A stretch of DNA of 64,000 bases from Bacillus yapensis (GTDB taxonomy: Bacteria > Bacillota > Bacilli > Bacillales > Cytobacillaceae), in assembly GCF_005280205.1 (NCBI RefSeq), contig NZ_SUND01000012.1:62001-126000 (forward strand), in the 5' to 3' direction. A program made the translations under genes and the position numbers. The notes beneath the pieces are model-generated. The model made no database searches. It was not told the origin of the DNA and saw only the letters and a program-made list of their open reading frames with translations. Positions 26,464-35,930 of this stretch are shown one piece after another (positions within the stretch are counted from its first letter, which is position 1; every line of letters begins with the position of its first letter).

Positions 26464-26512
26464 GAAATTCTATAAAAAAGAGAAAAATTAATGAAGCTTT
26501 ATAAAAGGAATG

Positions 26513-26521
26513 TGATATAAT
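26513..26521 (+). promoter_or_regulatory. extended -10 promoter divergent from rpsD
   Basis: TG-A-TATAAT. The -35 is weak. It would transcribe the 17-codon ORF at 26556 and possibly dgcP. Confidence 0.4.
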
Positions 26522-26555
26522 AGACAATGGTTGTTTTAATGAGGTGTACGTTTGT

Positions 26556-26609
26556 ATGTGTCGAAAAAACACTGATTATACATGGCATCGAGGCAGAGTT
26601 AAGACTTAA
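26556..26609 (+). CDS. possible 17-codon ORF upstream of dgcP
   Basis: ATG 26556 lies nine bases after GAGGTG and encodes MCRKNTDYTWHRGRVKT before TAA. It is preceded by an extended -10 element. It could be a leader peptide or chance. The remaining ~170 bases to dgcP are very AT-rich, with several TATAAT-like sequences. Confidence 0.25.
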   Translation: MCRKNTDYTWHRGRVKT

Positions 26610-26781
26610 AATGTCAGATAAATGGAATAAATGAAACTATTTGGATAAAAAGTATCTATTCGTAAATAAGTTTACATCCTTGAAACGAAATATACAAAGT
26701 TTCGACAAACTTTTTATACACATTATTATATAATTAAAATATAATAGCTCGTCTAAGAAAACGTGATGATAATAGGTGATG

Positions 26782-28653
26782 ATGGCAATGGAAGTGCTCG
26801 AGAAACAATTAATAGCAAACCTCAAAAGTCGCTTCTTTGATCTAATAGATACAGAGAAAGGCTTATTATACTATGAACAGTTTTTAAAGGAAATGCTCTA
26901 TGCGGTGAAAAGCTTCATCGGAGTAGATGAATTGACTACTTTCAATTGCAATCATTGGAGTAGAGAACTGTTTATTGAAGCTTCGACGAATGAGGAGCTT
27001 AATACGAACAAACAATTCACATTGTTATATGACGAGTTTCAGGACTATGTTTCAAGTAAGTCTATCATCCATCAGCCCATTCCTTTTAAGAACTTTGAAC
27101 AGTATGAACTATTAATTCCTTTAAAAAGAAATCAAGAAGTATTTGGTTACCTAGCTTTTAGAGGAATAGCCAATTGTAATTGTTCTGATGCCTTACTTGT
27201 GGAAATTGCTAAGGAATGCTGCAGTTTTCTCCATAAGGCACGAGGACTATGTGATGTCATTTTTGAAGAAAAACGCTATAAACAATTATTTCGTGTCACG
27301 GAAAAATTTCATTCTTCGATGGACATGGACGCCGTCCTCGAAGAAATTATTGATACTTTGCAAGAAGTTTATCCAACCTTTACCTATTATTTGATGCTAT
27401 CGCATGATAATAATAGTCATAAAAATTTGCCGATCAAGGATTTGGAATACGACAACGAGAATATTTCGGCAATGCAAGCATACCTGACAGGAACGATTCA
27501 ATTAGAGGATTCTATACAAGAGAAAAGATCGATACTTTATGCACCTTTAAAAGGGAAGCAAGGTGTCTATGGTGTTCTTCAGGTAATTGCACCAAATGCC
27601 ATGACCTTCCCTAACAGAGAAATAGAATTTATTACCTTACTTGCCAATACGGCGGGTACTGCTATGGAAAATGCTCAGTTATACCAACAATCGCGAAAGC
27701 TGATTTCAGATCTCCAATTGATCAATGAAACATCTCATCGATTAAATTCAAATCTTCGACTTTCGGATACGATCAGCTTTATGACAGAGCATTTTCAGTC
27801 TTCTTTCGATGCAGAAGAAGTAGGATTCGTTCTTGTATCTGACGATTTTGAACAATGGAAGGTCATCAAAGGGAGCACCTCATTTTTCTATTCTGAAGGA
27901 GCCTCAGCCTATCTACAGTATATTTCAAATAAAATTAAAAATGAGAGAGACTCCATCTTTTTGGGAGATTTAAACATTGAATATCTTCTTACTAAGTTCA
28001 AATCAGTCATGGCTGTGCCAATGGTACAAACGGAAAAAATAATGGGCTTTGCATTGGTCATGCATCGTTTGCCGTATCATTTTTCCTTTGAAACATTTAA
28101 ATTGATGCAATCGTTAATTCATCATTCAACATTAGCTTTTACGAATTCAATGCTTCGAGAAGAATTAGAAAAAATGGTTATAACGGATCATTTAACAAAA
28201 TTGCATTCACGTAATTTCCTGACAGAAAAAATTCAACGTTCCATGTCTGAAGATGCCTTTGGAACGTTCATTTTAATTGATATTGACAATTTTAAACAAA
28301 TTAATGATTCGTATGGGCACCAGGTAGGTGACGAGGTCCTTGTTCAAGTATCTTCCGTTCTTCAGGATAATATTCGAGATGCGGATATCGGAGCTAGATG
28401 GGGAGGAGAAGAATTAGCGTTGTACCTTCCGAAAATTCAGCTTGATGTTGCGGTGGTTATCGCGGAACGTTTGGTTCGAAAAGTAAGTGAATTAACACAT
28501 CCGCCTATTACGATTTCGTGTGGGGTATCCAATTGGACGAAAGAGCATGATGATGATAACTTCACGAAGTTGTTTAAAAGAGCGGACCAGGCCCTTTACG
28601 TGGCGAAAGAAACAGGTAAAAACAGAGTGATCGTTCAAGAGGTAATTGGTTGA
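26782..28653 (+). CDS. dgcP: diguanylate cyclase with tandem GAF domains
   Basis: A ~623-aa cytosolic protein, no membrane segment. Three GAF-like sensory units fill the first ~450 residues (e.g. LYAPLKGKQGVYGVLQVI, VMAVPMVQTEKIMGFALVMH). The C-terminal GGDEF domain carries TDHLTKLHSRNFLTEKI, FILIDIDNFKQINDSYGHQV and the active loop GARWGGEEL. An RxxD inhibitory site (RDAD) sits in the expected place before it. It makes cyclic di-GMP. B. subtilis has DgcP (YtrP) here between rpsD and ytsP. The start is ATG 26782 or 26788, both near AGGTGATG. Confidence 0.9.
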   Translation: MAMEVLEKQLIANLKSRFFDLIDTEKGLLYYEQFLKEMLYAVKSFIGVDELTTFNCNHWSRELFIEASTNEELNTNKQFTLLYDEFQDYVSSKSIIHQPIPFKNFEQYELLIPLKRNQEVFGYLAFRGIANCNCSDALLVEIAKECCSFLHKARGLCDVIFEEKRYKQLFRVTEKFHSSMDMDAVLEEIIDTLQEVYPTFTYYLMLSHDNNSHKNLPIKDLEYDNENISAMQAYLTGTIQLEDSIQEKRSILYAPLKGKQGVYGVLQVIAPNAMTFPNREIEFITLLANTAGTAMENAQLYQQSRKLISDLQLINETSHRLNSNLRLSDTISFMTEHFQSSFDAEEVGFVLVSDDFEQWKVIKGSTSFFYSEGASAYLQYISNKIKNERDSIFLGDLNIEYLLTKFKSVMAVPMVQTEKIMGFALVMHRLPYHFSFETFKLMQSLIHHSTLAFTNSMLREELEKMVITDHLTKLHSRNFLTEKIQRSMSEDAFGTFILIDIDNFKQINDSYGHQVGDEVLVQVSSVLQDNIRDADIGARWGGEELALYLPKIQLDVAVVIAERLVRKVSELTHPPITISCGVSNWTKEHDDDNFTKLFKRADQALYVAKETGKNRVIVQEVIG

Positions 28654-28713
28654 CCTCCCCCCACCTAAAATCCTAATGGATTTTTGAGTGAGGAGGCCTT
28701 CTCGCAATTATTG

Positions 28714-28748
28714 ATAAAAAAGGCGTGAGATCAAAATCTCACGCCTTT
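28714..28748 (-). terminator. intrinsic terminator of the ytsP gene
   Basis: AAAGGCGTGAGAT/ATCTCACGCCTTT stem; T-run on the minus strand. The stretch just after dgcP (28650-28700) has only an imperfect hairpin. Confidence 0.85.
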
Positions 28749-28762
28749 AATATTTATATAAT

Positions 28763-29242
28763 TTATATAAACCGCATTAATTCTCGAACAAATTCTTCGA
28801 GATTTTCTTGATCGATTTCATCAAAGCGATTTTTCTCTGGAGAATCGATATCAAGGACCCCGATAACTTCGCCATTCTTTATCATCGGAACGACTATTTC
28901 AGATTGTGAAGCAGCATCACAGGCAATATGTCCAGGAAATTGATGAACATCTTCAACACGAAGCGTCTTCTTTTCGCTGGCACTTGTTCCGCAAACCCCT
29001 TTTCCATACGGAATTCTTACGCATGCAGGGAGTCCTTGGAATGGCCCTAGAACAAGTTCATTTCCTTCTGATAAATAAAATCCTACCCAGTTCACTCTAT
29101 CGAAAAACTGATTCAATAATGCAGAAGCATTGCTTAAATTAGCGATTTGGTTTGTTTCATCTTCTAGCAACGCAACAAGCTGTTTACGAAGCATATTGTA
29201 TTGGTCTTGTCGATTTTCACCATATGATTCGACTTTAAACAT
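28763..29242 (-). CDS. ytsP: free methionine-(R)-sulfoxide reductase (GAF domain)
   Basis: A 159-aa single-GAF enzyme. The three family cysteines are visible in PACVRIPYGKGVCGTS and GHIACDAAS, with the catalytic last one in HIACD; DAASQSEIVVPM and GVLDIDSPEKNRFDEID complete the pattern. It reduces free Met-R-sulfoxide, protecting the amino-acid pool against oxidation. It is divergent from refZ and convergent with dgcP. Confidence 0.92.
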   Translation of the reverse strand: MFKVESYGENRQDQYNMLRKQLVALLEDETNQIANLSNASALLNQFFDRVNWVGFYLSEGNELVLGPFQGLPACVRIPYGKGVCGTSASEKKTLRVEDVHQFPGHIACDAASQSEIVVPMIKNGEVIGVLDIDSPEKNRFDEIDQENLEEFVRELMRFI

Positions 29243-29385
29243 GTTTTTTCACCTGACTTTTCTAAATGGTACTTAGTATTGTATCAAATTAAGAAGAAAA
29301 ATAGGAGACTTTGTCTACTTTTTTATAGAGGAAAACGAAGGAATGAAAAGAAGTATTAAGAGAGAAAGAAAAAGGAGGTCCAATC

Positions 29386-30018
29386 ATGGTGCAGAGTACA
29401 AAGGATGCAATAGTGGAAGCCGCAATTTTATTATTCAATGAACACGGTTTTAACGGTACCTCCATTAGAGATATTGCCAAGAAAGCGAATGTGAATGTCT
29501 CTAATATCGCCTATTATTTTGAAAATAAAAGAGGACTTCTCGAGCATTGCTTTACGGAGTATTTTGAGGCCTATTTACATCAAATTGAATCAGGCTTTAA
29601 CTTTACGGAAGAAGGAGCTTTAGGTCGAATTAAGAAAATTACAGAGAAGATTCTTCAGTTTCAATGTGAGAATATCCATTTAACAAGGCTTGTCTTACGT
29701 GAAATCTCTATCGATTCGCAAATGATTAGAGAGATTATGTCGACTTATTGCGTAAAAGAACGGTACTTCTTTAAGAAAGCTTTTGAAGAAGGGATTCGTA
29801 CAAAGGAGTTCCAATCATTTTCGATCAATTACATGATTATTCAATATAAAAGCTTGTTAGCAATGCCGTTCTTAAATACGTATTATTTAGCTGAGGTACT
29901 GCAAGTGTTCACGAATGAAGCTTACTTTATTAAAAAGTATGTAAAAGAAGTCAATGTGTGGTTAGAGAATGTAGTGTGCAATCATGAGCAGCAAAAGCTA
30001 GCACTGGTAAGTACTTAA
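29386..30018 (+). CDS. refZ: TetR-family protein RefZ, FtsZ-ring regulator
   Basis: A 210-aa TetR-fold protein; the N-terminal helix-turn-helix reads EAAILLFNEHGFNGTSIRDI and AKKANVNVSNIAYYFENKRG. In B. subtilis RefZ (YttP) binds DNA motifs around the origin and acts on FtsZ to place the polar septum at sporulation. Position between ytsP and hisJ agrees. AAAGGAGG precedes ATG 29386. The C-terminal half, less conserved in this family, is helical. Confidence 0.88.
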   Translation: MVQSTKDAIVEAAILLFNEHGFNGTSIRDIAKKANVNVSNIAYYFENKRGLLEHCFTEYFEAYLHQIESGFNFTEEGALGRIKKITEKILQFQCENIHLTRLVLREISIDSQMIREIMSTYCVKERYFFKKAFEEGIRTKEFQSFSINYMIIQYKSLLAMPFLNTYYLAEVLQVFTNEAYFIKKYVKEVNVWLENVVCNHEQQKLALVST

Positions 30019-30021
30019 GAA

Positions 30022-30144
30022 AAGCTGTCCCAAGCGATAATGGGACAGCTTCATGCTGTTGACAAACGCTCGCTTTCTTGGTGCTCATTACCTATAATGG
30101 TAACTCCGCTCCTCCCAAAGCTTCACGCTGTGATGCGACAAACG
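30022..30144. repeat. structured intergenic element with direct repeats, between refZ and hisJ
   Basis: AAGCTGTCCCA/TGGGACAGCTT (30022-30051) forms an 11-bp stem without a T-run. Then cttcatgctgt-tgacaaacg (from 30049) is repeated as cttcacgctgtgatgcgacaaacg (30121-30144), with a TTACC/GGTAA hairpin in between. Composition is richer in GC than the neighbours. The pattern resembles a dispersed Bacillus intergenic element; the first stem may also end refZ transcription. Confidence 0.5.
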
Positions 30145-30147
30145 TTT

Positions 30148-30960
30148 TCAATCAGCCTGAAAGTAACTGCTATCTATAAGGGCAGTATATCCTTGCTTCA
30201 ATTCTTTCACTTGATGTGCATCCGAGCCATAAATGAGGGGAATTTTCAGCTTCGAGGCTTCTATTGCAACCCATTTCGGAGGATACGTTTCCCCACACAA
30301 CGGTTTTGATATGCCGGCTCCGTTATAATCAAGCTCCAAACTTCCCTTTTTAATCGCTTGTAGAATTTGTAAAATTTCACTCCGAAAGTCATGTGTCATT
30401 GGGAATTTTTTTTGAAACTTCTTTACTAAGGTCATGTGGCCGATTCGTCTTGGTTTAAATAGTCCTAAATCAGCATGAATCGATTTTAGAAGAGTCCGAA
30501 AATAATTCTCATAGACGTTTTCAAGGGAACCGTATTTTTCGATCATTTGTTCAAATACATTCGGACTATAATCAAGACAAGCGTAAGTATCCTCATGCTT
30601 CAAGAAATGAACAGAGAGTACTGCGTCATCGAGCTTACTCCCGTAATGATTGAGGAAATCCTTCGTTTGTGCTTCGAACCCTTCGATATAATCCACTTCT
30701 AGTCCACAGTTGATGCGAATTTTATCCTCATAAATCAGCTTTAATTGGTTGATCTGCTCAAAATACGTATCTAGTTCCTCAAGCTTCATACTACTATCCT
30801 GATTTGGAGTCGTATCGACAAAGCCTTCTGGTAATGGTGCATGTTCAGTAAAGGATATTTCCGAAAAACCTAGCTGAATTGCTTTTTCGATATATTCTTC
30901 AAATGCATCCTTTGTACCATGAGGACAAAATGGGGTATGGATATGCCCATCCTTTTTCAC
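30148..30960 (-). CDS. hisJ: histidinol-phosphatase (PHP family)
   Basis: A 270-aa PHP-domain metalloenzyme removing phosphate from histidinol phosphate, the penultimate step of histidine synthesis. Metal-binding blocks are [12 protein letters not shown] (HxH), [37 protein letters not shown] and [11 protein letters not shown]. It starts at GTG 30960 behind GGGAGGG. It is encoded outside the his operon, as in B. subtilis (YtvP). Confidence 0.93.
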   Translation of the reverse strand: MKKDGHIHTPFCPHGTKDAFEEYIEKAIQLGFSEISFTEHAPLPEGFVDTTPNQDSSMKLEELDTYFEQINQLKLIYEDKIRINCGLEVDYIEGFEAQTKDFLNHYGSKLDDAVLSVHFLKHEDTYACLDYSPNVFEQMIEKYGSLENVYENYFRTLLKSIHADLGLFKPRRIGHMTLVKKFQKKFPMTHDFRSEILQILQAIKKGSLELDYNGAGISKPLCGETYPPKWVAIEASKLKIPLIYGSDAHQVKELKQGYTALIDSSYFQAD

Positions 30961-31238
30961 CTATAGTCCCTCCCCGTACAGTCGAATTTCCGTTCGAAAA
31001 AAGAAAAAATACTGGTTGGAATACAAAAATTTTGAAATTAATAGTCAAAAAATGTCGTTTACATGGTATCATAAAAACATTGAAATGCACATTATAAAAC
31101 GGTTTTAACAAAGAGAAAAAATACTAGAATTTATAAATGATATATTACTATAAAATATGTATGTTCGGTTGAGGCACAATAATGAAATTTAGTTCACTAA
31201 AAAACTAAAGTTATTGGAGCTGGACAGGGGGCTTAAAA

Positions 31239-32933
31239 ATGGAATTTATTATCGTCGGATTAGTTTTAATTCTTATTTTATATATAACCGGTTATGTAAT
31301 GAAGAAAAAATATTATAAAGACATTGACCGGTTGGAAGCATGGAAAATTGATGTGATGAATCGTCCTGTATTGGATGAGATGTCTAAGGTCAAGAAATTA
31401 AATATGACCGGACAGACAGAAGAGCTTTTTGAAAAATGGCGTAGAGAATGGGACGAGATTGTCACGAAGGGTCTTCCTGATGTGGAAGAATATCTTTTTG
31501 ACGCAGAGGAATATATTGATAAATATCGATTCAATAAAGCAAAACAAATCTTGAACGCGATTGAAAAAGATTTGACCGAAACAGAAGAGAATGTTCAAGC
31601 TTTGATTGATGAAATTAAAGACCTAGTTGGAAGTGAAGAAAAAAGCCGTAACGAAATTGATGAATTAAAAGATTTATATCGAGTGAGTAAAAAGAAACTC
31701 CTCACTCATCACCATAACTATGGCATTGCGGAGAAAAATTTAGAATTACAGCTTGATGAAATCATTGTAAACTTTCAACAATTCGATGAGCTAACGAGCA
31801 ATGGGAATTATTTAAATGCAAGAGAGATTGTCCTATCGATTAAAGCAAAGCTCGAGGAAATAAGTAATAAACTAGAGATTATTCCGGAACTTCTGCTAGA
31901 GTGCCAGTCCAAGATTCCTTCACAGCTTCAGGAGCTAAAAGAAGGACATGATGAAATGGTCAAACAGGGATACATTTTAGATCATATCCAACTGGATAAA
32001 GAAATAGAGAGAATTGAAACTGTACTCGATACATATAAACAATTCCTCGAAAAAACAGAAACAGAAGAAGTAGAAAACGGACTTGTGGAATTAAAGGAAG
32101 GTATTGAGCTTCTCTATGATTTATTAGAAGAGGAAGTCAATGCGAAGCAGTTCCTAAAAGAGAATCAGGACCAAACTAAGCAATTGCTTGAACTCACTCA
32201 ACAAGCAGATGAAACACTTAAGTCTGAAATTGAAGAAATCAAGCATAGCTATCATTTATCGGAAAGTAAGTTGGAAGAGCAAAGTAAGCTAGAGAAGCTG
32301 TTGCAGCAATTGATGAAGCGTTATGAGCTTTTAGAAACGAGAATTGAAAATGATGAGACGGCGCATTCACTTTTAAAAATTGAGTTAAGCAATCTTAAGG
32401 CAGAGCTTGAACAGGTAAACAGTGAATTTGCTACATTCTTTGAAATGCTACAAATGTTAAGAAAAGATGAACTTGCAGCGAGAGAAAAGGTGCAGGAGCT
32501 AGCTCGGAAAATGGCGGAAACGATTAAGCTTGCATCTAAAAATAATATTCCTGGTGTACCAGAAGACTACTTGGTGATGATCCAAGAATCAAAGGAAAGC
32601 ATCAGTGAAGTCAAGGAAAGACTTGAAGAAAAGCCATTAGATATCCCAACTGTGCAAAATGCACTTGAGTTGGCGGTAATAAATGTTGAAAAAACTTACG
32701 ATATAACGAATGATATGATCGAAACGGTCATGTTGGTTGAAAAGGTCATCCAGTATGGAAATCGTTATCGTAGTCGTTACGCTTCAGTAGATAGAGGCTT
32801 AAGAGAAGCAGAGAAATCCTTCAGAGGCTATGACTACCAAGCTGCATTAGAGCAAGCAGCTACCGCTATTGAGGAAATAGAGCCAGGCGCTCTAAAACGA
32901 ATCGAGGCAATGCTAGAAGAACAAGTGCTATAA
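31239..32933 (+). CDS. ezrA: septation ring regulator EzrA
   Basis: A 564-aa protein with one N-terminal membrane helix (IIVGLVLILILYITGYVM, outside-in) and then spectrin-like coiled-coil throughout the cytoplasmic region. A patch near the C-terminus, NRYRSRYASVDRGLREAEKS, matches the conserved motif needed for midcell recruitment. EzrA keeps FtsZ rings from forming at wrong sites and links division to PBPs. The 278-bp space to hisJ is AT-rich and holds divergent promoters without clear consensus. Confidence 0.96.
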   Translation: MEFIIVGLVLILILYITGYVMKKKYYKDIDRLEAWKIDVMNRPVLDEMSKVKKLNMTGQTEELFEKWRREWDEIVTKGLPDVEEYLFDAEEYIDKYRFNKAKQILNAIEKDLTETEENVQALIDEIKDLVGSEEKSRNEIDELKDLYRVSKKKLLTHHHNYGIAEKNLELQLDEIIVNFQQFDELTSNGNYLNAREIVLSIKAKLEEISNKLEIIPELLLECQSKIPSQLQELKEGHDEMVKQGYILDHIQLDKEIERIETVLDTYKQFLEKTETEEVENGLVELKEGIELLYDLLEEEVNAKQFLKENQDQTKQLLELTQQADETLKSEIEEIKHSYHLSESKLEEQSKLEKLLQQLMKRYELLETRIENDETAHSLLKIELSNLKAELEQVNSEFATFFEMLQMLRKDELAAREKVQELARKMAETIKLASKNNIPGVPEDYLVMIQESKESISEVKERLEEKPLDIPTVQNALELAVINVEKTYDITNDMIETVMLVEKVIQYGNRYRSRYASVDRGLREAEKSFRGYDYQAALEQAATAIEEIEPGALKRIEAMLEEQVL

Positions 32934-32940
32934 AGAGAAG

Positions 32941-32974
32941 AGGCTCGCAATCAAATTTGCGAGCCTTTCGTTTT
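32941..32974 (+). terminator. intrinsic terminator of ezrA
   Basis: AGGCTCGCAA/TTGCGAGCCT stem, six-base loop, TTCGTTTT tail. Confidence 0.9.
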
Positions 32975-33060
32975 GTCAAAAACCTCGTTCATTTTCAATT
33001 GATTCGATATATGTTAACATTTACTGTTAGCGAAAGTGATTTTCCTAGGGGGATTTTGAA

Positions 33061-34197
33061 ATGATTTATTTCGATAACAGCGCGACCACCAAACCGTATA
33101 AAGAAGTGGTTGATTCCTTTGTAAAAGTGACCACTGATTTTTTCGGAAACCCCTCTTCCCTACATCGTATCGGTGGGGAAGCAGATAAACTACTGATGAA
33201 AGCAAGAAAGCAAATTGCTGACCTTCTAAATATCAAAGCGAATGAAATTATTTTCACTTCTGGTGGAACAGAAAGCAATAACCTAGCTATTAAGGGTGCA
33301 GCCCTTATGTATAAAAACCGAGGAAAACATATTATTACGACAGACATTGAACATCCATCGGTTCGTGAAACATTCGAGCAGCTTGAGGAGTTAGGCTTTG
33401 AAGTTACATATCTCCCTGTTGATGAGGAAGGCAGAATTAATGTTGCTGACATGGAGAAAGCTATTTCACGAAATACGATCTTAGTTTCTGTGATGCATGT
33501 CAATAATGAGGTAGGGACCATTCAGCCGATTGAGGAAATAGGTCGTCTTCTTAAAAACTATCCGAAAGTTCTTTTCCATGTGGACCACGTCCAAGGAGTT
33601 GGGAAAGTTCCATTAGACTTGAATCTTGTTGATTTATGTTCATTCTCAGCTCATAAATTTCATGGTCTAAAAGGAACCGGCCTCTTGTATATTCATGAAG
33701 GAATTCAAATTTCTCCTTTACTAACAGGAGGAGGACAGGAAAGAAAATATCGTAGTGGAACGGAGAATGTGGCAGGATTTGTTGCACTCGCAAAAGCCCT
33801 ACGTATGACTTTGGAAAACGAGAAAAAGTTTCTTGGTAATATCGTGAAAATAAAAGAAACAATTATCCAGGGTATTAATGAATTGGAAGAGATCACAATT
33901 CATACACCAGCACGTGGTTCAGCACCACATATTGTTAATTTTTCAATTAAAGGGTTTAAGGCGGAGGTATTCTTACATGCCCTTGAGGAGAAGGACATAT
34001 ACGTCTCTACAACAAGTGCTTGCTCCTCCAAAAAACATACAACGAGCAGTACGTTACTCTCGATGGGCGTACCTGAAGAAATAGCTAAAAGTGCGATAAG
34101 AATCAGCCTGACGTATGAAAATACGATCGAGGAAGCAATCTTTGTTGTGAAGGCCATTAAAGAAACGGTAAATAAGTTGAAAGAGGTTATGAATTAA
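33061..34197 (+). CDS. nifZ: cysteine desulfurase (NifS/IscS family)
   Basis: A 378-aa pyridoxal-phosphate enzyme that takes sulfur from cysteine as a persulfide. Landmarks are IYFDNSATTKPY, FTSGGTESNNLAIKG, SVMHVNNEVGTIQP, SFSAHKFHGLKGTG (PLP lysine) and the loop STTSACSSKKHTTSS with the active cysteine. It lies one base upstream of thiI, and in B. subtilis NifZ passes sulfur to ThiI for 4-thiouridine in tRNA. The start ATG 33061 follows AGGGGG. Confidence 0.94.
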   Translation: MIYFDNSATTKPYKEVVDSFVKVTTDFFGNPSSLHRIGGEADKLLMKARKQIADLLNIKANEIIFTSGGTESNNLAIKGAALMYKNRGKHIITTDIEHPSVRETFEQLEELGFEVTYLPVDEEGRINVADMEKAISRNTILVSVMHVNNEVGTIQPIEEIGRLLKNYPKVLFHVDHVQGVGKVPLDLNLVDLCSFSAHKFHGLKGTGLLYIHEGIQISPLLTGGGQERKYRSGTENVAGFVALAKALRMTLENEKKFLGNIVKIKETIIQGINELEEITIHTPARGSAPHIVNFSIKGFKAEVFLHALEEKDIYVSTTSACSSKKHTTSSTLLSMGVPEEIAKSAIRISLTYENTIEEAIFVVKAIKETVNKLKEVMN

Positions 34198-34198
34198 G

Positions 34199-35401
34199 AT
34201 GAACTATGATCGGATTTTAATACGTTACGGTGAAATTTCCACAAAAGGAAGAAATCGAAATCATTTTGTCGATAAAATGAAAAAAAGCATTCAGAGGGCC
34301 ATTAGTGATTTTCCAAATGCGAAGGTCCAAGGTCAGCGCGAACGAATGTATATCGTCTTGAATGGTGATAATGGCGAGGAAATTATCGAGCGAATCAAAG
34401 GGATATTCGGAATTTCATCCTTCAGTCCGGCAGTAAAAACAAGTAAGGATATGGAGGAAATGAAGGAAGCGGCTCTTCAATTATTTCGAGACGTGTATGA
34501 AGAAGGTAAAACCTTCAAAATTTCTGCAAGAAGAGCGGATAAAACCTATGCGCTTGATACAAATGAGTTGAATAGAGAATTTGGTGCTCATTTGCTAAAA
34601 AATATTCCGAATTTGAAAGTGGATGTGAAAAATCCAGATATCGATCTTCGTGTGGAAGTTAGGGAAGAAGCGACCTATTTATCTTGCGAAAATATCCCTG
34701 GAGCTGGCGGACTTCCAATTGGTTCAAGTGGAAAGGCAATGCTTATGCTTTCAGGTGGAATCGATAGCCCGGTTGCAGGATTTTTAGCAATGAAGCGAGG
34801 ATTAGAGATTGAAGCGGTTCATTTCTTTAGCCCGCCTTTTACAAGTGAACGTTCCAAACAAAAGGTTGTTGAACTAGCTGAAAAATTGGCGAAAGCAAAC
34901 GGAGGCTATTTTACCCTCCATGTTGTCCCATTTACGGCGACACAGCAATTAATTCATAAGCAAGTCCCTGAAAATTACACAATGACGACAACTAGAAGAT
35001 TAATGTTGCGTATCACAGACGCTTTGCGAGAAAGACATGAGGCTCTAGCAATTGTCACAGGAGAAAGCTTAGGTCAGGTGGCTAGTCAGACGTTAGAAAG
35101 CATGTTTACGATTAATGATGTGACCGCAACGCCGATTTTACGTCCGTTGATTATGATGGATAAAACGGACATCATCAAAATTGCGCAGGATATCGATACA
35201 CATGATATTTCGATCCAACCATTTGAGGACTGCTGTACGGTATTTGTTCCAGCTTCACCAAAAACGAAACCGAAAAAGGAAAAGGTTGAGTTTTACGAAA
35301 GCTTTGTTGATTTTGAACCACTTATTAAGGACGCAGTCGAAGGAACAGAAACGATTCATATTAGTCCAAAAGTGAAGGAAGAGATAGAAGATCTCTTTTA
35401 A
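34199..35401 (+). CDS. thiI: tRNA 4-thiouridine synthetase ThiI
   Basis: A 400-aa enzyme that thiolates uridine 8 of tRNA. A ferredoxin-like/THUMP part comes first, then the PP-loop SGGIDSPVAGFLAMKRG. The rhodanese domain found in E. coli ThiI is absent, as is usual in Bacillus, so sulfur must come straight from the desulfurase encoded one base upstream. VTGESLGQVASQTLESM and FEDCCTVFVPASPKTKP are typical. The 1-base gap shows translational coupling. Confidence 0.95.
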   Translation: MNYDRILIRYGEISTKGRNRNHFVDKMKKSIQRAISDFPNAKVQGQRERMYIVLNGDNGEEIIERIKGIFGISSFSPAVKTSKDMEEMKEAALQLFRDVYEEGKTFKISARRADKTYALDTNELNREFGAHLLKNIPNLKVDVKNPDIDLRVEVREEATYLSCENIPGAGGLPIGSSGKAMLMLSGGIDSPVAGFLAMKRGLEIEAVHFFSPPFTSERSKQKVVELAEKLAKANGGYFTLHVVPFTATQQLIHKQVPENYTMTTTRRLMLRITDALRERHEALAIVTGESLGQVASQTLESMFTINDVTATPILRPLIMMDKTDIIKIAQDIDTHDISIQPFEDCCTVFVPASPKTKPKKEKVEFYESFVDFEPLIKDAVEGTETIHISPKVKEEIEDLF

Positions 35402-35487
35402 AAAGAGGATTTGAGAGAAGTCCAGCACTATAAAAAACTATGCAATAAATAAAAACCTTTTTTGTGAACAATTACCAACGTTCAAAT

Positions 35488-35518
35488 TGAATGAAGGTCA
35501 TACGGATAACACATTCTA
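35488..35518 (+). promoter_or_regulatory. sigma-G promoter of the SASP gene
   Basis: TGAATG, 18 bases, CATTCTA, close to the forespore sigma-G consensus (TGAATA / CATACTA). Confidence 0.7.
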
Positions 35519-35541
35519 TATTCACAAGGAGGTGATATCCT

Positions 35542-35745
35542 ATGGCAAACAGCTCAAGCTCAAATCAATTAGTAGTTGCTGGTGCTCAACAAGCTCTTGA
35601 CCAAATGAAGTATGAGATTGCTTCTGAATTCGGCGTAAGTCTTGGAGCTGACACAACTTCTCGTGCTAACGGTTCAGTTGGGGGAGAAATTACAAAGCGT
35701 CTTGTTTCAATGGCTGAATCACAATTAGGTGGAGGCTTCAAATAA
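35542..35745 (+). CDS. sspA: alpha/beta-type small acid-soluble spore protein
   Basis: A 67-aa DNA-binding spore protein: [54 protein letters not shown]. It coats spore DNA and shields it from UV and chemicals. The [10 protein letters not shown] stretch is the cleavage site of the germination protease Gpr. AAGGAGGTGAT precedes ATG, and a forespore promoter lies 25-55 bases upstream. Position after thiI matches sspA of B. subtilis; other species carry several paralogues, so the letter is tentative. Confidence 0.93.
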   Translation: MANSSSSNQLVVAGAQQALDQMKYEIASEFGVSLGADTTSRANGSVGGEITKRLVSMAESQLGGGFK

Positions 35746-35768
35746 TACAAATAAATAAAATGGCTACA

Positions 35769-35798
35769 AGAAGCGGGTTTCGTCCCGCTTCTTTTTTT
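35769..35798 (+). terminator. intrinsic terminator of sspA
   Basis: AGAAGCGGG/CCCGCTTCT with six-base loop and T7. Confidence 0.95.
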
Positions 35799-35930
35799 AA
35801 ACCCTCTATATTCAGAAAATTAATTATAGAAAATCTATTTAAAAAAATGTAAGATAGTATTACAACTAACTATTATGACTAGATAATAATTGTTTAGCCT
35901 ACTTAATTCAAAATGAACGGGGGAATCATG

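Noticed and set aside
26677-26704. TGAAAC-N16-CGAC, looking like a sigma-W promoter before dgcP
   Set aside because: The -10 should read CGTA; only CG fits, and dgcP has other candidate promoters.
30134-30147. TGAAAACGTTTGTC on the minus strand, cre-like
   Set aside because: The last bases do not fit the consensus, and it lies between the 3' ends of refZ and hisJ inside a repeat-like element, not at a promoter.
35913-35930. Five- or six-residue longer start of ytcI
   Set aside because: The ribosome-binding site GGGGG lies inside that extension.
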